From the NCBI RefSeq assembly GCF_003184905.1, contig NZ_QFRU01000020.1, positions 1-64,000 of the forward strand: a stretch of 64,000 nt of DNA, written 5' to 3'. Positions 1 through 9,870 of the stretch are shown one piece after another. The notes under the pieces are model-generated. The model saw only the letters and a list, made by a program, of their open reading frames with translations. It was not told the origin of the DNA and made no database searches. The translations under genes and the position numbers were made by a program. This DNA is from Bacillus sp. CGMCC 1.16541 (GTDB lineage: Bacteria > Bacillota > Bacilli > Bacillales > Bacillaceae_H). The number at the start of each line of letters is the position of its first letter. The stretch's first letter is position 1.

Positions 1-79
1 CAAGGATAAAACGGTTTAAGCATAGGAAGTTGGAAATGTTAATCATTTATATATAGTAAAAGCTACTTATAATGTAAAA

Positions 80-123
80 AGAGGCTAATCTATTATCCAT
101 TTCTGTCAAATAAATTAACCTCT
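80..123 (-). terminator. Probable intrinsic terminator downstream of sftA
   Basis: Ten-base arms (80-89 and 114-123) pair with one position that is a G-U wobble only in minus-strand RNA. The minus-strand hairpin is followed by five U residues. It lies about 120 bases past the sftA stop. Positions 1-79 and 124-244 hold no gene I can support. Confidence 0.55.
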
Positions 124-244
124 CGTTATCTTAACTTCATGCTATTTTCATAGATAGAGATGATTGATAGCTAGCAGCCTGCATTCCCTTACCTGTCTAT
201 CAATAAAAGGCTGGTGCTGACTCTTCAAAAAGAAGGAAGGAAAA

Positions 245-3085
245 TTACGACGTATAGATCTCATGCAAATCTCCCTCTGTAATCAGTACATCCCTAGGTT
301 TGCTTCCTCGTGCCTCCGAAATGATCCCTTGCTCTTCCATTACATCTATTAATCTAGCTGCACGATTATACCCTATGCGGAAATGACGTTGCAAACTAGA
401 GGTGGATGCTCCCCCTTGTTCGAGTACAAATTCACAGGCTTCTAAAAAGAGCTCATCTTCCTCTTGTGAAATAGAGGTTTGACTTTTTGTTAATAGTTCT
501 TCCTGACTAAATAAGTACGCAGGTTTTTGCTGAGCTTTTACATGAGCAACCACACGATCAATTTCTTCATCCGATACAAAATTCCCTTGTACACGAACTG
601 TTTTCGATGATCCATTCTCTAAGAGCAACATATCCCCTCTACCTAGTAGTTTTTCAGCTCCACCTGTATCAATAATGGTACGAGAATCTACTTGTGACGA
701 TACTGAGAAAGCCACTCGTGTCGGAACATTTGCTTTAATTAAGCCTGTAATAACATCTACTGAAGGTCGTTGTGTAGCTAATAATAAGTGAATGCCACAT
801 GCGCGAGCTTTTTGAGCAATTCGACAAATTGCTTCCTCAACCTCACCAGGCGATACCATCATTAAATCTGCTAACTCGTCAATGATAATAACCAAATATG
901 GAAGCTCTCCACTCTTTTCATTATGCGCTCGAACTCGCTCATTATATTTAGTAATATCACGAACACCTGTATGAGCAAATAACTCATAACGGCGTTCCAT
1001 TTCTTCCACTGCCCATTTTAAGGAAGCGGTAGCTGCTTTTGCATCAGTAATAACAGGACTAACTAAATGGGGAATACCATTGTAAGGTGCTAGCTCGACC
1101 ATCTTAGGGTCAATCAGCATTAACTTTACTTCGTGAGGTGCTGCTTTATAAAGTAAACTCACAATAATCGTGTTAATGCATACACTTTTCCCAGATCCAG
1201 TTGCTCCTGCAATTAAACCATGTGGCATTTTATTCAAATCGGTCACCACTGGCTCCCCTGAAATATCTAATCCCAATGCCACTGTTAGTGGTGATGGACT
1301 CTGGTTAAATGCTGGAGTTCGCAATATTTCTCGTAATAAAACAGGCTTACTATGACGATTTGGCACTTCAATTCCAATAGTATTTTTACCAGGAATTGGA
1401 GCTTCAATTCGGATATCTCTCGCAGCTAAACTCAACTTAATATCATCTGTTAAGTTGGTAATTTTGTTCACCTTCACTCCAGGCTCCGGATGCACTTCAA
1501 ATCTCGTAACAGTTGGTCCTTGTGTGACATTTACAACTTTTGCACGTACGTTAAAATTCGTCAATGTCAGATCAAGGAGTTTTCTTTGTTCATCAAGCCA
1601 CTGATTATCGTCTTCCATTTTAGCAGGTGGTACATTTAGTAAGTTCATAGATGGAAAGGCATAGCTTGACTGCGTAACGACAGCTGGTTGTTGTTCTTGC
1701 TTTTTAATCGGTTCTTTCTGTGCCAGTTTTCGACGATCTTTCTTTAGCATCATCACATTGTACGGAACATAGCGTCTTGATTGATTTGGCAGCTCCTCTT
1801 TCTGTTCTAGAGGAGGTTCCTTGACAGGAGTTGATGACATATTAAACGGCTCTTCCTCTTGTTCGGGAGACATAACCGTAGTATCTCTTTCTTGTACATG
1901 AGCAAGTTCCTCAACTGACTGCCCCTCTTTAATGAAAGAAGAGTACTGTTCAATCTGACGTTGTTGTTCATCTTTTAATCTATTCTCATCTACATCATGA
2001 TGACTAGTAGGAGGAAGTTCGATTGGTTGACTTTCCACTTCCTTTACCGGCTCAACTTCAACTTCATTATTTCCTGGCTTTTCATCCTCCGTTGATTCTA
2101 CCGTTCCCTTTTCTTTTCGACGAAAGAAGGCATCTAGATCATCATCATATTTTTCTTCACTTAATGGAACATGCGAATGAGTCTCTTCTATAGGTTCAAT
2201 ACCGTCTGTGTCTACAATCACTTCTTCACTTGGATCTTCTTTCTCGTCGATTTCAACAGACCATTGGCGTTCTTCTGACACCTTTCCCTCTTCTTCATAA
2301 AGGTACGGAACTTCTTCTTGTAACATGTCTGACGTATTCTCTTCGTCAGCCAAATAAAAAAGACGATATTCTTGTTCAACGTCGTGCAGTTCTTTTTCTT
2401 CCGATAGTTCAGGTGTATATTCATCTATCACTCTAGCATCCTCTTGAGTCACGCCATTTGTATCGTTGTCGTGCTCACTTTGAATCATCTCTTCTCTCTC
2501 TCTAAACGAAAAGGAAGAAGGGAGTTCATATTCTACCACGTCGTTACGTTGTAAAGACGTTAGCGTCGTATTCGTTGGACGCTTTTTAAATCCATAAATA
2601 GGTGATGGAACCTCTGTAGGCCTAAAAGGTCGTGTGCTACGCACTTCTTTTTTTGGCGGAGCAGGTTGCGGGACCTTTACCTCTTTTGGCTCTCTTATTT
2701 GTTTTACTTCTTCCACTACCTTTTGGGTTCCTGTTCGCTTTTTCATGCTTGGTTCATCTATTGAAGCTTGACGTCTCGTCGATCTCCTTACAGGACGATT
2801 TGTTACTTCTTCATCAGGAATAAGCGGGAAGCGAAAATTTCCTTTTGGATAATGGTAAGCCACTTTCGCCTCGATTTCTTTCGTTTCTTTTCCCTCGCTA
2901 TTTTCATTTACGTTCACGTTCACCTTCACAGGTTGCTTAACTGTTTTTTTCGGCTGCAGAGTAGAACTCTTATCAGCCTCTTTATTATGTAAAGGAACTT
3001 CTTCAATTTGACCGTCTTCTTTTTCAATAATTTCTTTTACTTCATAACCTAATAAATAATCCATTGCTTTGCGCATCCAACGCAT
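245..3085 (-). CDS. sftA: DNA translocase SftA (FtsK/SpoIIIE family)
   Basis: Cytosolic FtsK-type ATPase that clears chromosomal DNA from the closing division septum in Bacillus. The C-terminal half carries the motor: Walker A GATGSGKS near residue 627, the LMLIDPKMVEL segment, and a Walker B-like VIIIDELADLMM near 732. The last 70 residues form the gamma winged-helix domain that reads orienting sequences. Residues 30-520 are a long, acidic, low-complexity linker. There are no N-terminal membrane segments, which separates SftA from SpoIIIE. I chose the ATG at 3085, which reads MRWMRKAMDYLLG and has an AAAGAGTG ribosome site. An upstream in-frame start at 3148 would add 21 poorly fitting residues. 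Family assignment is secure; the start is less so. Confidence 0.93.
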   Translation of the reverse strand: MRWMRKAMDYLLGYEVKEIIEKEDGQIEEVPLHNKEADKSSTLQPKKTVKQPVKVNVNVNENSEGKETKEIEAKVAYHYPKGNFRFPLIPDEEVTNRPVRRSTRRQASIDEPSMKKRTGTQKVVEEVKQIREPKEVKVPQPAPPKKEVRSTRPFRPTEVPSPIYGFKKRPTNTTLTSLQRNDVVEYELPSSFSFREREEMIQSEHDNDTNGVTQEDARVIDEYTPELSEEKELHDVEQEYRLFYLADEENTSDMLQEEVPYLYEEEGKVSEERQWSVEIDEKEDPSEEVIVDTDGIEPIEETHSHVPLSEEKYDDDLDAFFRRKEKGTVESTEDEKPGNNEVEVEPVKEVESQPIELPPTSHHDVDENRLKDEQQRQIEQYSSFIKEGQSVEELAHVQERDTTVMSPEQEEEPFNMSSTPVKEPPLEQKEELPNQSRRYVPYNVMMLKKDRRKLAQKEPIKKQEQQPAVVTQSSYAFPSMNLLNVPPAKMEDDNQWLDEQRKLLDLTLTNFNVRAKVVNVTQGPTVTRFEVHPEPGVKVNKITNLTDDIKLSLAARDIRIEAPIPGKNTIGIEVPNRHSKPVLLREILRTPAFNQSPSPLTVALGLDISGEPVVTDLNKMPHGLIAGATGSGKSVCINTIIVSLLYKAAPHEVKLMLIDPKMVELAPYNGIPHLVSPVITDAKAATASLKWAVEEMERRYELFAHTGVRDITKYNERVRAHNEKSGELPYLVIIIDELADLMMVSPGEVEEAICRIAQKARACGIHLLLATQRPSVDVITGLIKANVPTRVAFSVSSQVDSRTIIDTGGAEKLLGRGDMLLLENGSSKTVRVQGNFVSDEEIDRVVAHVKAQQKPAYLFSQEELLTKSQTSISQEEDELFLEACEFVLEQGGASTSSLQRHFRIGYNRAARLIDVMEEQGIISEARGSKPRDVLITEGDLHEIYTS

Positions 3086-3344
3086 CTTTATCACTCTTTC
3101 TATTTCTCCGTTTTTTACACAACATGTTATCTGTATGTATCTTGTCATCTTACTATAAAAGCTGTTTTATACACTTTGTTACATTTTAAAGAGTGTAGAG
3201 CTTGATTAATCCCTGCTCTATTTTACCATTTATTCTATAGCCCTTAAAACTGTAACAAATAGGTTATTGAGAAAGAAACATTTAAAATCCATCTTTATAA
3301 ACATATGAACACCTAAAAAATAACAAAAAGACTTTATAATTCAA

Positions 3345-3370
3345 AAACCACTAGTATATACTAGTGGTTT
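3345..3370. terminator. Perfect 26-bp palindrome, terminator-like
   Basis: AAACCACTAGTAT is followed directly by its reverse complement, and a run of T follows on the minus strand. It lies 100 bases past the ytpR stop, so it probably ends the ytpP-ytpQ-ytpR transcript. The rest of the 3149-3470 gap is AT-rich with no supportable gene; it contains the sftA promoter region. Confidence 0.6.
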
Positions 3371-3470
3371 GTTATTTTACCAAATATTCATAAGAGGATG
3401 CAATTCCTTTTGATGAACTGTAATGCTTGAAATGTGTGTGTAAACGAATGCGTTCCAAATGGACTAGTTT

Positions 3471-4079
3471 TTACTTTTGAAAAAACGCACTACCTACCTC
3501 ATAATCATTTGGTAACACTAAAATTCCTTTTTCTTGAGGTGCATCTGGTAAATCTAACTCTTTTGCAGAGCAAATCATCCCCGATGACGCCACACCACGT
3601 AACTCAGCATCTTTGATTACAAGACCACTTGGCATCACAGCACCTACTTTTGCTACGACTACCTTTTGGTTAGCATCTACATTAGGTGCACCACAAACAA
3701 TTTGAAGCGTCTCTGTACCAACATCCACTTTACAAACACTTAATTTATCTGCATTTGGATGTTTTTCTTTTTCTGTCACAAATCCAACAACAAATTTTGG
3801 TGATAAGTCCACTTCAATTGATGCCTCAAAGCCATTTTTCGTCATGACTTCATTAACTTGCTTAACAACTTCTTCTGTTAACTCGACTGAGCCATTTGCT
3901 TCAACTGTCATATATTGAGATAGGTTAAAAATATTATAACCTGCTGTTTCATTTGTTTCTTTATCATAAACGCGAGCTACATCGCCTTTTCGCTCAAACG
4001 TTTTATTTTCTTCATTAATATCTTTCAACGCGACGATTAACGTATCACCAATTCCTTGCTTATTGTAAAAAAGATTCAT
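3471..4079 (-). CDS. ytpR: YtpR family tRNA-binding-domain protein
   Basis: A 202-residue protein with a C-terminal OB-fold like the tRNA-binding domain at the N-terminus of PheT (about residues 90-202). Visible landmarks are HPNADKLSVCKVDVG, QIVCGAPN and the GVASSGMICSAKEL block. Residues 1-90 match the YtpR-specific N-terminal domain. It presumably binds RNA, but no biochemical role is established to my knowledge. It follows ytpQ by 18 bases, the same order as in B. subtilis. It is too short to be a PheT fragment and has no synthetase domain. Confidence 0.93.
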   Translation of the reverse strand: MNLFYNKQGIGDTLIVALKDINEENKTFERKGDVARVYDKETNETAGYNIFNLSQYMTVEANGSVELTEEVVKQVNEVMTKNGFEASIEVDLSPKFVVGFVTEKEKHPNADKLSVCKVDVGTETLQIVCGAPNVDANQKVVVAKVGAVMPSGLVIKDAELRGVASSGMICSAKELDLPDAPQEKGILVLPNDYEVGSAFFQK

Positions 4080-4097
4080 TTTTTATCCCTTCCTTGC

Positions 4098-4898
4098 TCA
4101 TTTTTTGCGATTCTTACCTAAAATAAAGATTGGCTCTAGTTCATTGTTTTCATATAAAAATGATAATGCCGTAATTGGTACTCGACCACTTGCAAAGAAA
4201 CTCATTGTCATTTGAGCCAACACATCATAACCTGTCTCATTTTGAATGTCTGCAATGATTAACACGTCTTGATGTGGTACAGCTATAGCCATTGTACCTT
4301 TTATATCAGATTCCATCTTTTTGAGAAATGATTCGTTTAAAATACGACTCGCATCATATCCATCATTACTGTTAACAAAATAGAACGTACTTCCTGCGAC
4401 CTCATCTTTCTTCACTGAAACAGGTAGAGATCGAAGGTTAAAGGTAGCCATCTCACGAATAGCTTCAACAGATAACTCTTCTTTTTTTAACCATTCTTCA
4501 TCAATTAACCGATATGTATTTCCTAAATCCAAAGCATAGTAAACTCGTGTTTCTGCTGTATGTTCGTCAAATACCAGATTGCGTTCATCATTCGTTTTTA
4601 CTGGAAAAGAAGTTGAACGGATAACCGGATAGACTTTCTTTTCTTGACCAGCTAACTGCTGCTGTTCATTCATAACTTGGAGAGCTTCCCTTATATAATA
4701 TACCATCTCATCGAGAGCTTGTTCTTTTTTTTCTTCCCATTTTCCAATTAACCCGGGGATTGATACATTCAATCCTTTTTTCATTTGCTTATGCTCGACT
4801 CTTAACGTATCCTTTTCCCGATCATAAAAAAAAGACCAATTATCATCGTTAAGACGTTCTTCGAGTAGCTTTCTCATTTTTTGACTATTCATTTTCAT
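4098..4898 (-). CDS. ytpQ: YtpQ, DUF1444 family protein
   Basis: A soluble 266-residue protein of the DUF1444 family, found mainly in Bacillales; function unknown. Recognisable stretches are [14 protein letters not shown] near residue 24, a long central region with DLGNTYRLI, and a C-terminal [15 protein letters not shown] block. No signal peptide, membrane segment or catalytic motif is evident. The start [10 protein letters not shown] fits the family; a second ATG two codons later is possible. It sits between ytpP and ytpR and is probably co-transcribed with both. Confidence 0.9.
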   Translation of the reverse strand: MKMNSQKMRKLLEERLNDDNWSFFYDREKDTLRVEHKQMKKGLNVSIPGLIGKWEEKKEQALDEMVYYIREALQVMNEQQQLAGQEKKVYPVIRSTSFPVKTNDERNLVFDEHTAETRVYYALDLGNTYRLIDEEWLKKEELSVEAIREMATFNLRSLPVSVKKDEVAGSTFYFVNSNDGYDASRILNESFLKKMESDIKGTMAIAVPHQDVLIIADIQNETGYDVLAQMTMSFFASGRVPITALSFLYENNELEPIFILGKNRKK

Positions 4899-4936
4899 CT
4901 TACAGCACCTCCTCTTACAAGATACATGCGCGTTTT

Positions 4937-5254
4937 TTACTTTGAAAGTCCACTAATAAATTGATTAATTTGTTCTTTCGTTTTGCGCTCTTTGTTTACG
5001 TATCGTCCAATTTCTTCGCCGTCTTTATAAGCAAGAAAACTTGGAATCCCAAACACATCTAACTCTACACATAAATCAATAAATTGATCACGATCAACAT
5101 AATAGAATGTATATTCGCTATGTTCATTCATTACTTCTGGTAAAATTGGCTCGATTACGCGGCAATCTGGACACCAATCTGCTGAAAACATCATAATGTG
5201 TTGACCAGTTTGAATCACTTCTTTATATTGTTCAATCGTTTCTAATTTTTTCAT
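4937..5254 (-). CDS. ytpP: Thioredoxin-like protein YtpP
   Basis: A 105-residue thioredoxin fold with the redox motif WCPDC (classical thioredoxin has WCGPC) near residue 27. The cis-proline region reads [14 protein letters not shown]. It is expected to act as a cytosolic thiol-disulfide oxidoreductase. Its partners are not shown by the sequence. It starts one base after the upstream membrane-protein gene stops, so the two are tightly coupled. Length and motif match B. subtilis YtpP. Confidence 0.92.
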   Translation of the reverse strand: MKKLETIEQYKEVIQTGQHIMMFSADWCPDCRVIEPILPEVMNEHSEYTFYYVDRDQFIDLCVELDVFGIPSFLAYKDGEEIGRYVNKERKTKEQINQFISGLSK

Positions 5255-5255
5255 C

Positions 5256-6281
5256 TCATTTTCCTCCTAATTCTAACTTTAAATCATTTTCTTTAATCCA
5301 TTTACGCTTTCTCATCCACTCTGATAAGACCAAACTAATCATAGCAGGTCCAACAAAATGGAGCAAAAGCACTTTTAATAACACAGACATGGAAAAGCCC
5401 ATTGTCGTAAACGTCATAATCTGTCCTACAAAGCCACTCGTACCCATACCAGCACCTGGGGCATTATTACTCATATCAAACCATACTGTTGCTATTGGTG
5501 CAAGTATGATACCTGCAACAGTAGGCGGAATAAGGACAAGAGGATTTTTGATGATGTTTGGTACTTGCAACATAGAAGTCCCGACTCCGATGGCAACAAA
5601 GCCACCCACACCGTTTTCACGATAACTACTTACTGCAAATCCTATCATCTGCGCGCAACACCCCACCGTTGCAGCACCAGCTGCAATTCCTTCCAAGTTT
5701 AGCATAAGAGCGATAGCAGCACTAGAAATTGGAGCCGTTAATGCAAGACCCATAAGAGTTGCAATAATAATCCCCATAATAAAAGGCTGCTGTTCAGTAG
5801 CCCACATAATCACTTCACCGATGGATGTCATCAATAAATTAATAAGAGGTCCAAATGAACTTGCCACCAAATAACCTGACAAAATTGTCACAAATGGCGT
5901 TACGATAATATCAACTTTTGTTTCTTTACTTATCATTTTCCCAACTTCAGTTGCGATTAAAGCAGCAGCGAAGCTTCCTGCTGGTCCTCCTAATGATGCA
6001 CCAGCTGCACCGCTAACAATCGTTGCAAACAAAACAAGGGGCGGCGCTTTTAGTCCATAAGCTACCGCAGCTCCAATGGCTGGTCCCATTAAACTCATGC
6101 TAAGTTGACCTAGTTCTACAAAGAGCGTAAACCCAACTTGTTCACCAATTGTTTTTACGATTAAACCAATAATAAGAGACGAAAATAGACCAAGGGCCAT
6201 GTATGTCAATCCATCAACAAAATAAACTTTTGGAGATAATGTTACACCTTTTCTATGTAAAAACTGTTTCATCCTGTTCAC
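5256..6281 (-). CDS. PTS IIC-like multispanning membrane protein
   Basis: A 341-residue, very hydrophobic protein with about eight to ten membrane segments. It is rich in Gly/Ala loops such as GAAGASLGGPAGSFAAAL near residue 95 and GAATVGCCAQMIGF in the middle. It resembles the PTS_EIIC_2 group, stand-alone IIC-type permeases without IIA or IIB domains. No phosphorylation domain is present or adjacent, so PTS-dependent transport is unproven and the substrate unknown. It is transcribed just ahead of ytpP with no gap. Confidence 0.75.
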   Translation of the reverse strand: MNRMKQFLHRKGVTLSPKVYFVDGLTYMALGLFSSLIIGLIVKTIGEQVGFTLFVELGQLSMSLMGPAIGAAVAYGLKAPPLVLFATIVSGAAGASLGGPAGSFAAALIATEVGKMISKETKVDIIVTPFVTILSGYLVASSFGPLINLLMTSIGEVIMWATEQQPFIMGIIIATLMGLALTAPISSAAIALMLNLEGIAAGAATVGCCAQMIGFAVSSYRENGVGGFVAIGVGTSMLQVPNIIKNPLVLIPPTVAGIILAPIATVWFDMSNNAPGAGMGTSGFVGQIMTFTTMGFSMSVLLKVLLLHFVGPAMISLVLSEWMRKRKWIKENDLKLELGGK

Positions 6282-6363
6282 CTTTACCGTTATTCATTTT
6301 ACAAGTTTATAAGTTCACTTTTTATGATAACCATTTTAGGGGCATTCATAACTTTACCAAGAT

Positions 6364-6891
6364 TTAATCGTGAGAAAGTCGGACTTGAAACTCATATTGT
6401 CCATATAACATTTCAACAATATGCATAAACATATTCGTACGATCAATTCGAGCATTCGTAAAGATTCCAATAGCTCCTTCTTTTTGACGCACATTGATTT
6501 TCTTTGTGTAAGCTTCCATCACTTCTGCTAATTCTACTTTCTTCTCCCTTAGCTCATTCGCAATTTCAATCGGCAATGCAATCCTTGCTCCTCCTGCTAT
6601 AATGGGAGTTTCAATATGTCTTGAAACAAGCGCTCCCCAATTACAAAGGATAAGACCATGGTTTGTTTCCACTACCCCTCCCTCAAGACCAATTCCAATG
6701 TCAGCACCTGTTTTTTCACATGCTACTTGTGCTCGGTTAATCGCACCTTGTATCGTTTCCTCATCAGAAAAAGGTTGTGAAGATACACCAGAATCAACTT
6801 CTATAGCAGTGAAAAAAGTGCCTTCAGCTCGTATTACTTGCTCTACTGCATTCACTTTTGTAGGGTTCTTAGTTCCAATACCAACTTTCAT
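6364..6891 (-). CDS. DUF84 family inosine/xanthosine triphosphatase
   Basis: A 175-residue protein of the YjjX/DUF84 family, nucleotide triphosphatases that remove ITP and XTP from the pool. The N-terminal GTKNPTKVNAV motif contacts the nucleotide. GVSSQPFSDEETIQGAINRA and GIGLEGGV follow in the family order. The ATG at 6891 has a GGGAGCC ribosome site. A two-hairpin repeat separates it from ytoP upstream. The DUF84 assignment is firm; the exact substrate is inferred from E. coli YjjX. Confidence 0.85.
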   Translation of the reverse strand: MKVGIGTKNPTKVNAVEQVIRAEGTFFTAIEVDSGVSSQPFSDEETIQGAINRAQVACEKTGADIGIGLEGGVVETNHGLILCNWGALVSRHIETPIIAGGARIALPIEIANELREKKVELAEVMEAYTKKINVRQKEGAIGIFTNARIDRTNMFMHIVEMLYGQYEFQVRLSHD

Positions 6892-7100
6892 AACATCTGG
6901 CTCCCTTTACTCGTTTACGTTTTGAACACTTGTTTTACATATAAGCTGTTTTTTAGAGGCTTTCATGCTATATAATCACATATAAGCAACACTCTTTTAG
7001 AAAAAAGCCTACACATAGTAGACAAGAAGAAATCGCCCTCTTCTACTCAGAGGACGAGTGATGTAATCTGCACCATGACAACAACTAAAAGTAATGCCTT

Positions 7101-7184
7101 CATACAACATCCCTTGCCTATCTATTCATGTACTGAATTTCATAGGCAAGGGATGTAACAAGTCAAAGATAGCCCTCTTTGACT
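7101..7184. repeat. Two-hairpin intergenic element, copy A
   Basis: Hairpin 1 has perfect 15-base arms at 7107-7121 and 7142-7156, built around CATCCCTTGCC. Hairpin 2 has perfect 8-base arms, AGTCAAAG at 7161-7168 and CTTTGACT at 7177-7184. Related pairs occur at 28411-28512 and 34115-34221 in the same orientation. No T-run follows hairpin 1 on either strand, so it is not a simple terminator. The remaining 6892-7100 sequence contains no gene I can support. Confidence 0.75.
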
Positions 7185-7241
7185 CAACTATTTTTAGTAT
7201 AAAGGATAAGACACCAACATGGAATCTACAAAGACGATGAT

Positions 7242-8315
7242 TTACGAATTTTGCTTAATTGTGTCAACAGTTTTGCGATCCGATGCTTTTACTAATTTAA
7301 TTAACAGTTCTTTAGCAGCCGCATAGTCATCAATATGAATAATTGATGCATGTGTATGAATATAGCGAGAGCAAATGCCAACTACTGCAGACGGCACACC
7401 TTGATTAGATGTATGGACGCGACCTGCATCTGTTCCACCTTGAGAGACAAAGTATTGATATGGGATGTTATTTGTTTCTGCTGTATCTAAAACAAACTCT
7501 CTCATTCCTCGGTGAGTCACCATTGAGCGATCTAAAATACGTAAAAGAGCACCTTTTCCTAATTGGCCAAATGCATGTTTATCACCAGACATGTCGTTGG
7601 CTGGACTCGCATCTAATGCGTAGAAAATGTCTGGGTTAATCATGTTAGCTGCCGATTGTGCACCACGTAATCCTACTTCTTCTTGAACTGTAGCGCCTGA
7701 ATAAAGAACGTTAGGAAGTTGATCATTTTTTGTTTCTTTTAACAGTTCCACCGCAAGTCCACATCCATATCGATTGTCCCACGCTTTAGCCATGATTTTT
7801 TTCTCATTGGCCATTGGTGTAAATAAACAAACTGGAACAATTTGGTCACCAGGCTTAATTCCCATTTCTTTTACTTCTTCTTTACTGTCTGCGCCAACGT
7901 CAATTAACATATTTTTAATATCCATTGGTTTGTTACGTTGAGCATCCTCTAGTAAGTGTGGAGGAACAGATGCAATTACTCCTACAATAGGGCCCTTGTT
8001 TGTAATGACTTGAACACGTTGTGCTAGTAGGACTTGGCTCCACCAACCACCTAAAGGCTGAAAGCGAAGCATGCCTTTATCCGTAACGGATGTCACCATA
8101 AATCCTACTTCATCCATATGACCGGCTACCATAACTTTTGGACCCGTTTTATCTCCATATTTCACACCAAAGATACTTCCTAGACCATCCTGAATCATTT
8201 CATCTGCATAAGGCTCTAATTGAGAGCGCATAAAAGCTCGAACTTGATGTTCATTTCCAGGTGCTCCTGGAAGTTCGGTTAACGTTTTAAATAGCGTTAA
8301 GGTTTCTTGATTCAT
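7242..8315 (-). CDS. ytoP: M42 family metallopeptidase (glutamyl aminopeptidase type)
   Basis: A 357-residue cytosolic aminopeptidase of the M42 family with two metal ions. Metal-binding and catalytic landmarks in order are [10 protein letters not shown] near residue 65, [13 protein letters not shown] near 180, the double-Glu [11 protein letters not shown] near 212, [11 protein letters not shown] near 233, and a late HTHASIIH. It probably trims N-terminal residues from peptides. The ATG at 8315 has a ribosome site AAGGAG. Length and motifs match B. subtilis YtoP. Confidence 0.93.
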   Translation of the reverse strand: MNQETLTLFKTLTELPGAPGNEHQVRAFMRSQLEPYADEMIQDGLGSIFGVKYGDKTGPKVMVAGHMDEVGFMVTSVTDKGMLRFQPLGGWWSQVLLAQRVQVITNKGPIVGVIASVPPHLLEDAQRNKPMDIKNMLIDVGADSKEEVKEMGIKPGDQIVPVCLFTPMANEKKIMAKAWDNRYGCGLAVELLKETKNDQLPNVLYSGATVQEEVGLRGAQSAANMINPDIFYALDASPANDMSGDKHAFGQLGKGALLRILDRSMVTHRGMREFVLDTAETNNIPYQYFVSQGGTDAGRVHTSNQGVPSAVVGICSRYIHTHASIIHIDDYAAAKELLIKLVKASDRKTVDTIKQNS

Positions 8316-8479
8316 TTGAATTCTCCTTTGTATATGTATCTTTTTACATTTTATCTAAAATATAAAATCCTTTCCACTATTCAGACAGATATAACCTCTC
8401 GCTTAACAAAGGGGAAATAATTTTGTATACTTTTCTTATGAAACGAAAACAAGATCAAACAGAAAGGTGAGTAATCATT

Positions 8480-8785
8480 ATGAAATGGACACACGTTGCT
8501 ACAGGATTCGCATTAGGTTTTGCTAGCGCTTACATTATTCAAAAGAAGCAATCATCACTTTCGTCTAGTGACGCCCTTCAATTAGTAAAACAAGCATTTA
8601 AACAAAATGGCACGATTGACGGATCTTGGATTCAAACCACTTCAAAACTTCATCAAGCCCAAGGATTAACATTTGAAGGTTACAGCGGTGGTATTATTCG
8701 AACAGTCGATAACCAACAAGAGCATTTTGAGTTTTTTGTGGATAAATCAAGCGGTGCAATCATTGATTTAAAACTTATTTCTTAA
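8480..8785 (+). CDS. ytzB: Small PepSY-like protein YtzB
   Basis: A 101-residue protein with an N-terminal hydrophobic segment (about residues 6-20, [17 protein letters not shown]) that may anchor it or act as a signal. The rest is a single PepSY-like domain ending [15 protein letters not shown]. It is divergent from ytoP and convergent with ytnP; the last 11 bases overlap the end of ytnP. The start has a GAAAGGTGAG ribosome site. The role is unknown; PepSY domains are thought to modulate peptidases. Confidence 0.85.
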   Translation: MKWTHVATGFALGFASAYIIQKKQSSLSSSDALQLVKQAFKQNGTIDGSWIQTTSKLHQAQGLTFEGYSGGIIRTVDNQQEHFEFFVDKSSGAIIDLKLIS

Positions 8786-9617
8786 TCGTAAGTTGTTCGG
8801 TTATTTCACCTGATTCATTCCACTTTAATGCACGATAAGTCGAATCATGATAAAAGCTTAACCAAGCATTCTTTTTGACAGCAAACGATAACCATGTTTG
8901 TTTTTGATCAATGGAAGTCATTGGATAATCATCATAAGCCATTACCCAGAGTACATTTTGATGGGCATGTGTTGGAAGCAAATCACCGAGATGAACGAGC
9001 GTTTCTCCACCACTCTCTATGACAACGACTGCATGTCCATCACTATGACCTCCTGTATGATACATTTTTACATCCTTTACCACTTCAACTTCCTTTCTAA
9101 ATGGTACCACTTGATCTTTAATAGCTTCCCAATTTTCTTTCCAGTATGTATTTCTTGATCGTATATTAGGATTTCTCATCTCTTCCCATTCGACATCTGT
9201 TGTCACAATCTCTGCGTGTTTGAAGACAGATACAATCTTATCTCCTTCTACTTTTGTAAGACCAGAAGCATGATCAAAGTGCATATGAGTCATTATTACA
9301 ATATCAATATCTACTGGGGTTAAGCCTAGCTCTTTTAGCGATTCTTCAATTGATGACTCTTCAGATACACCAAAATTTCGTTTCTGCTTTTCTGTTAGTT
9401 TCCCTTTACCTAATCCAGCTTCCAGCAAAATGTTTTTCCCTTCTGCTTGAATTAATATAGGATCCGTTCTTAGTGTAATCTGATTCTTTTCGTTTACATC
9501 ATATTTTTTTGACCACAATGCTTTTGGCACAACTCCAAACATTGCACCCCCATCTAAGTTATTTTCACCACCTCGCAACCACGTTAATGTAACTTCACCT
9601 ATTGTTAATGTTTCCAC
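8775..9617 (-). CDS. ytnP: MBL-fold hydrolase YtnP (lactonase-like)
   Basis: A 280-residue metallo-beta-lactamase-fold hydrolase. The metal site THMHFDH lies near residue 108, with HTGGHSDGH near 195 and LVHLGD near 215. B. subtilis YtnP is reported as a lactonase that quenches quorum-sensing signals; activity here is inferred from homology. I chose the GTG at 9617 (reads [13 protein letters not shown]), which has a GGGGGTGA ribosome site at good spacing. A GTG five codons upstream is the alternative. Its 3' end overlaps ytzB by 11 bases. Confidence 0.9.
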   Translation of the reverse strand: METLTIGEVTLTWLRGGENNLDGGAMFGVVPKALWSKKYDVNEKNQITLRTDPILIQAEGKNILLEAGLGKGKLTEKQKRNFGVSEESSIEESLKELGLTPVDIDIVIMTHMHFDHASGLTKVEGDKIVSVFKHAEIVTTDVEWEEMRNPNIRSRNTYWKENWEAIKDQVVPFRKEVEVVKDVKMYHTGGHSDGHAVVVIESGGETLVHLGDLLPTHAHQNVLWVMAYDDYPMTSIDQKQTWLSFAVKKNAWLSFYHDSTYRALKWNESGEITEQLTIKK

Positions 9618-9767
9618 TCTCTTCACCCCCACTTTTCTTAATATGATTTTACCATTTCAAGATTTGAAAATTCAAAATATTTTATCGTCAAAAAATTGTT
9701 TTCACAAACTTTTTATTTTTACATGTAATGTAGATCAATTTCCCCTCTAGATATTCCGTTTTTGAAC

Positions 9768-9870
9768 TACCCCCACTTAACACTCTTACGAGCTGTTTGA
9801 AGTGGGAGATTCCTAAGAACACCAACCTAACAGTTAGTTATTGATTAGGCGATCCCCGTAGTCCCTACGG
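9768..9870 (-). ncRNA. Probable omega (right-end) RNA of TnpB
   Basis: In TnpB elements the guide RNA spans the tnpB 3' end and the element's right end. Here the minus strand has a CCGTAG/CTACGG hairpin inside the last tnpB codons. It is followed by a CCCACTT...AAGTGGG hairpin with a nested CTC/GAG stem, ending near 9768. The guide would be read from sequence just below 9768. Location is inferred from family knowledge, not from expression data. Confidence 0.5.
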